Assembly: GCA_011365055.1 (NCBI GenBank)
Contig: RDOG01000002.1
Coordinates: 124,001 to 188,000 of the forward strand
Direction of reading: 5' to 3'
Origin: Promethearchaeota archaeon
GTDB taxonomy: Archaea > Asgardarchaeota > Lokiarchaeia > Helarchaeales > RDOG01
DNA length: 64,000 nt
The notes beneath the pieces were generated by a model, which saw nothing but the letters and a program-made list of their open reading frames with translations, was not told the DNA's origin and made no database searches. The position numbers were made by a program, and so were the translations under genes. Below, one piece after another: positions 63,803 through 64,000 of the stretch (positions within the stretch are counted from its first letter, which is position 1; each line of letters opens with the position of its first letter).

Positions 63803-64000
63803 TCACGTAAAATCTTTTAAATTGAAATCAGGTTTCAATAATTTATCTTTAAATTTCTCTACATTAATTCTTTTTTTCACGATTTTTTGTATATCAAAAA
63901 GATTCGTTTTAACCCCTAACCAAATTGCCCCTATAACTTGATTATCTTGAATCACGACCTTTTTGTAGATTCCTTTTTCTATATCAATAAATCTTTTTTC
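63803..64000 (-). CDS. FAD-dependent pyridine nucleotide oxidoreductase, C-terminal end (cut by window)
   Basis: The last 65 codons of a leftward gene that continues past the right edge. The visible part (GIYKKVVIQDNQVIGAIWLG, ending KPDFNLKDFT) matches the C-terminal domain of NirB/rubredoxin-reductase-like FAD oxidoreductases. The stop lies one base before the acyl-CoA dehydrogenase start, so the two are likely translationally linked and the oxidoreductase may serve its electron transfer. Confidence 0.7.
   Translation of the reverse strand, partial: EKRFIDIEKGIYKKVVIQDNQVIGAIWLGVKTNLFDIQKIVKKRINVEKFKDKLLKPDFNLKDFT

Noticed and set aside
1..64000. tRNA, rRNA, insertion sequence or CRISPR array
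   Set aside because: None was recognised by eye; a covariance-model search would be needed to exclude small RNAs.

Overview
The window is about 64 kb of AT-rich DNA (roughly 30% G+C by eye) from an archaeon. It encodes an archaeal-type TFIIB, ribosomal protein eS26, a group II chaperonin homologue, an ADP-forming acyl-CoA synthetase subunit and a CDP-alcohol phosphatidyltransferase. Mixed with these are many 'eukaryotic signature' proteins: seven Ras/Rab/Arf-like small GTPases (several fused to longin-like, TPR, coiled-coil or zinc-ribbon parts), E1, E2 and JAMM-peptidase homologues of ubiquitin conjugation, and RWD-like and RING/PHD-type zinc fingers. This combination points to an Asgard archaeon, most likely of the Lokiarchaeia. 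That placement is inference from gene content; no rRNA gene is present.

Layout. 0-9 kb: partial UxaA-type dehydratase, cobalamin-type radical SAM protein, TPR protein, Rab-like GTPase, membrane proteins, PadR regulator, CDP-alcohol phosphatidyltransferase, a broken HesB-like gene and a CooC-type ATPase. 9-13 kb: coiled-coil GTPase, then a run of a roadblock-like protein, a longin-like/Arf-like GTPase and a stand-alone longin-like protein. 13-22 kb: a 2264-residue cell-surface protein with its translationally coupled cytosolic longin-like/winged-helix partner. 22-32 kb: a ThiF/MoeB-like E1, then a vWA/zinc-finger protein, a VTT membrane protein, a second longin/Arf-like GTPase and the ubiquitin-type cluster (triple E2-fold/zinc-finger protein, UBA3-like E1, E2, coiled-coil JAMM peptidase). 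32-44 kb: surface beta-helix protein, sugar nucleotidyltransferase, aminotransferase, Fic-like protein with an altered active site, PfkB kinase, HhH protein, eS26 and TFB. 44-49 kb: a leftward cluster of a divergent thermosome-like protein and three GTPases. 49-64 kb: mostly metabolism and small-molecule handling: DUF362 ferredoxin protein, two PHP phosphoesterases, DUF169, DUF2889 pair, phosphodiesterase, acyl-CoA synthetase, nitroreductase, iron-sulfur flavoprotein, OsmC pair, DsrE-like protein, acyl-CoA dehydrogenase and the end of an FAD oxidoreductase.

Two clusters stand out. The first (23.7-32.3 kb) groups apparent activating, conjugating, ligase-like and deconjugating enzymes; the same unusual zinc-finger module occurs three times in two proteins. 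No ubiquitin-like modifier is visible in the window. The second (44.0-47.9 kb) joins two longin-like/Rab GTPases to a chaperonin homologue whose ATP-site motifs are altered, suggesting a non-hydrolysing CCT/thermosome relative. No tRNA, rRNA, CRISPR array or insertion sequence was recognised.
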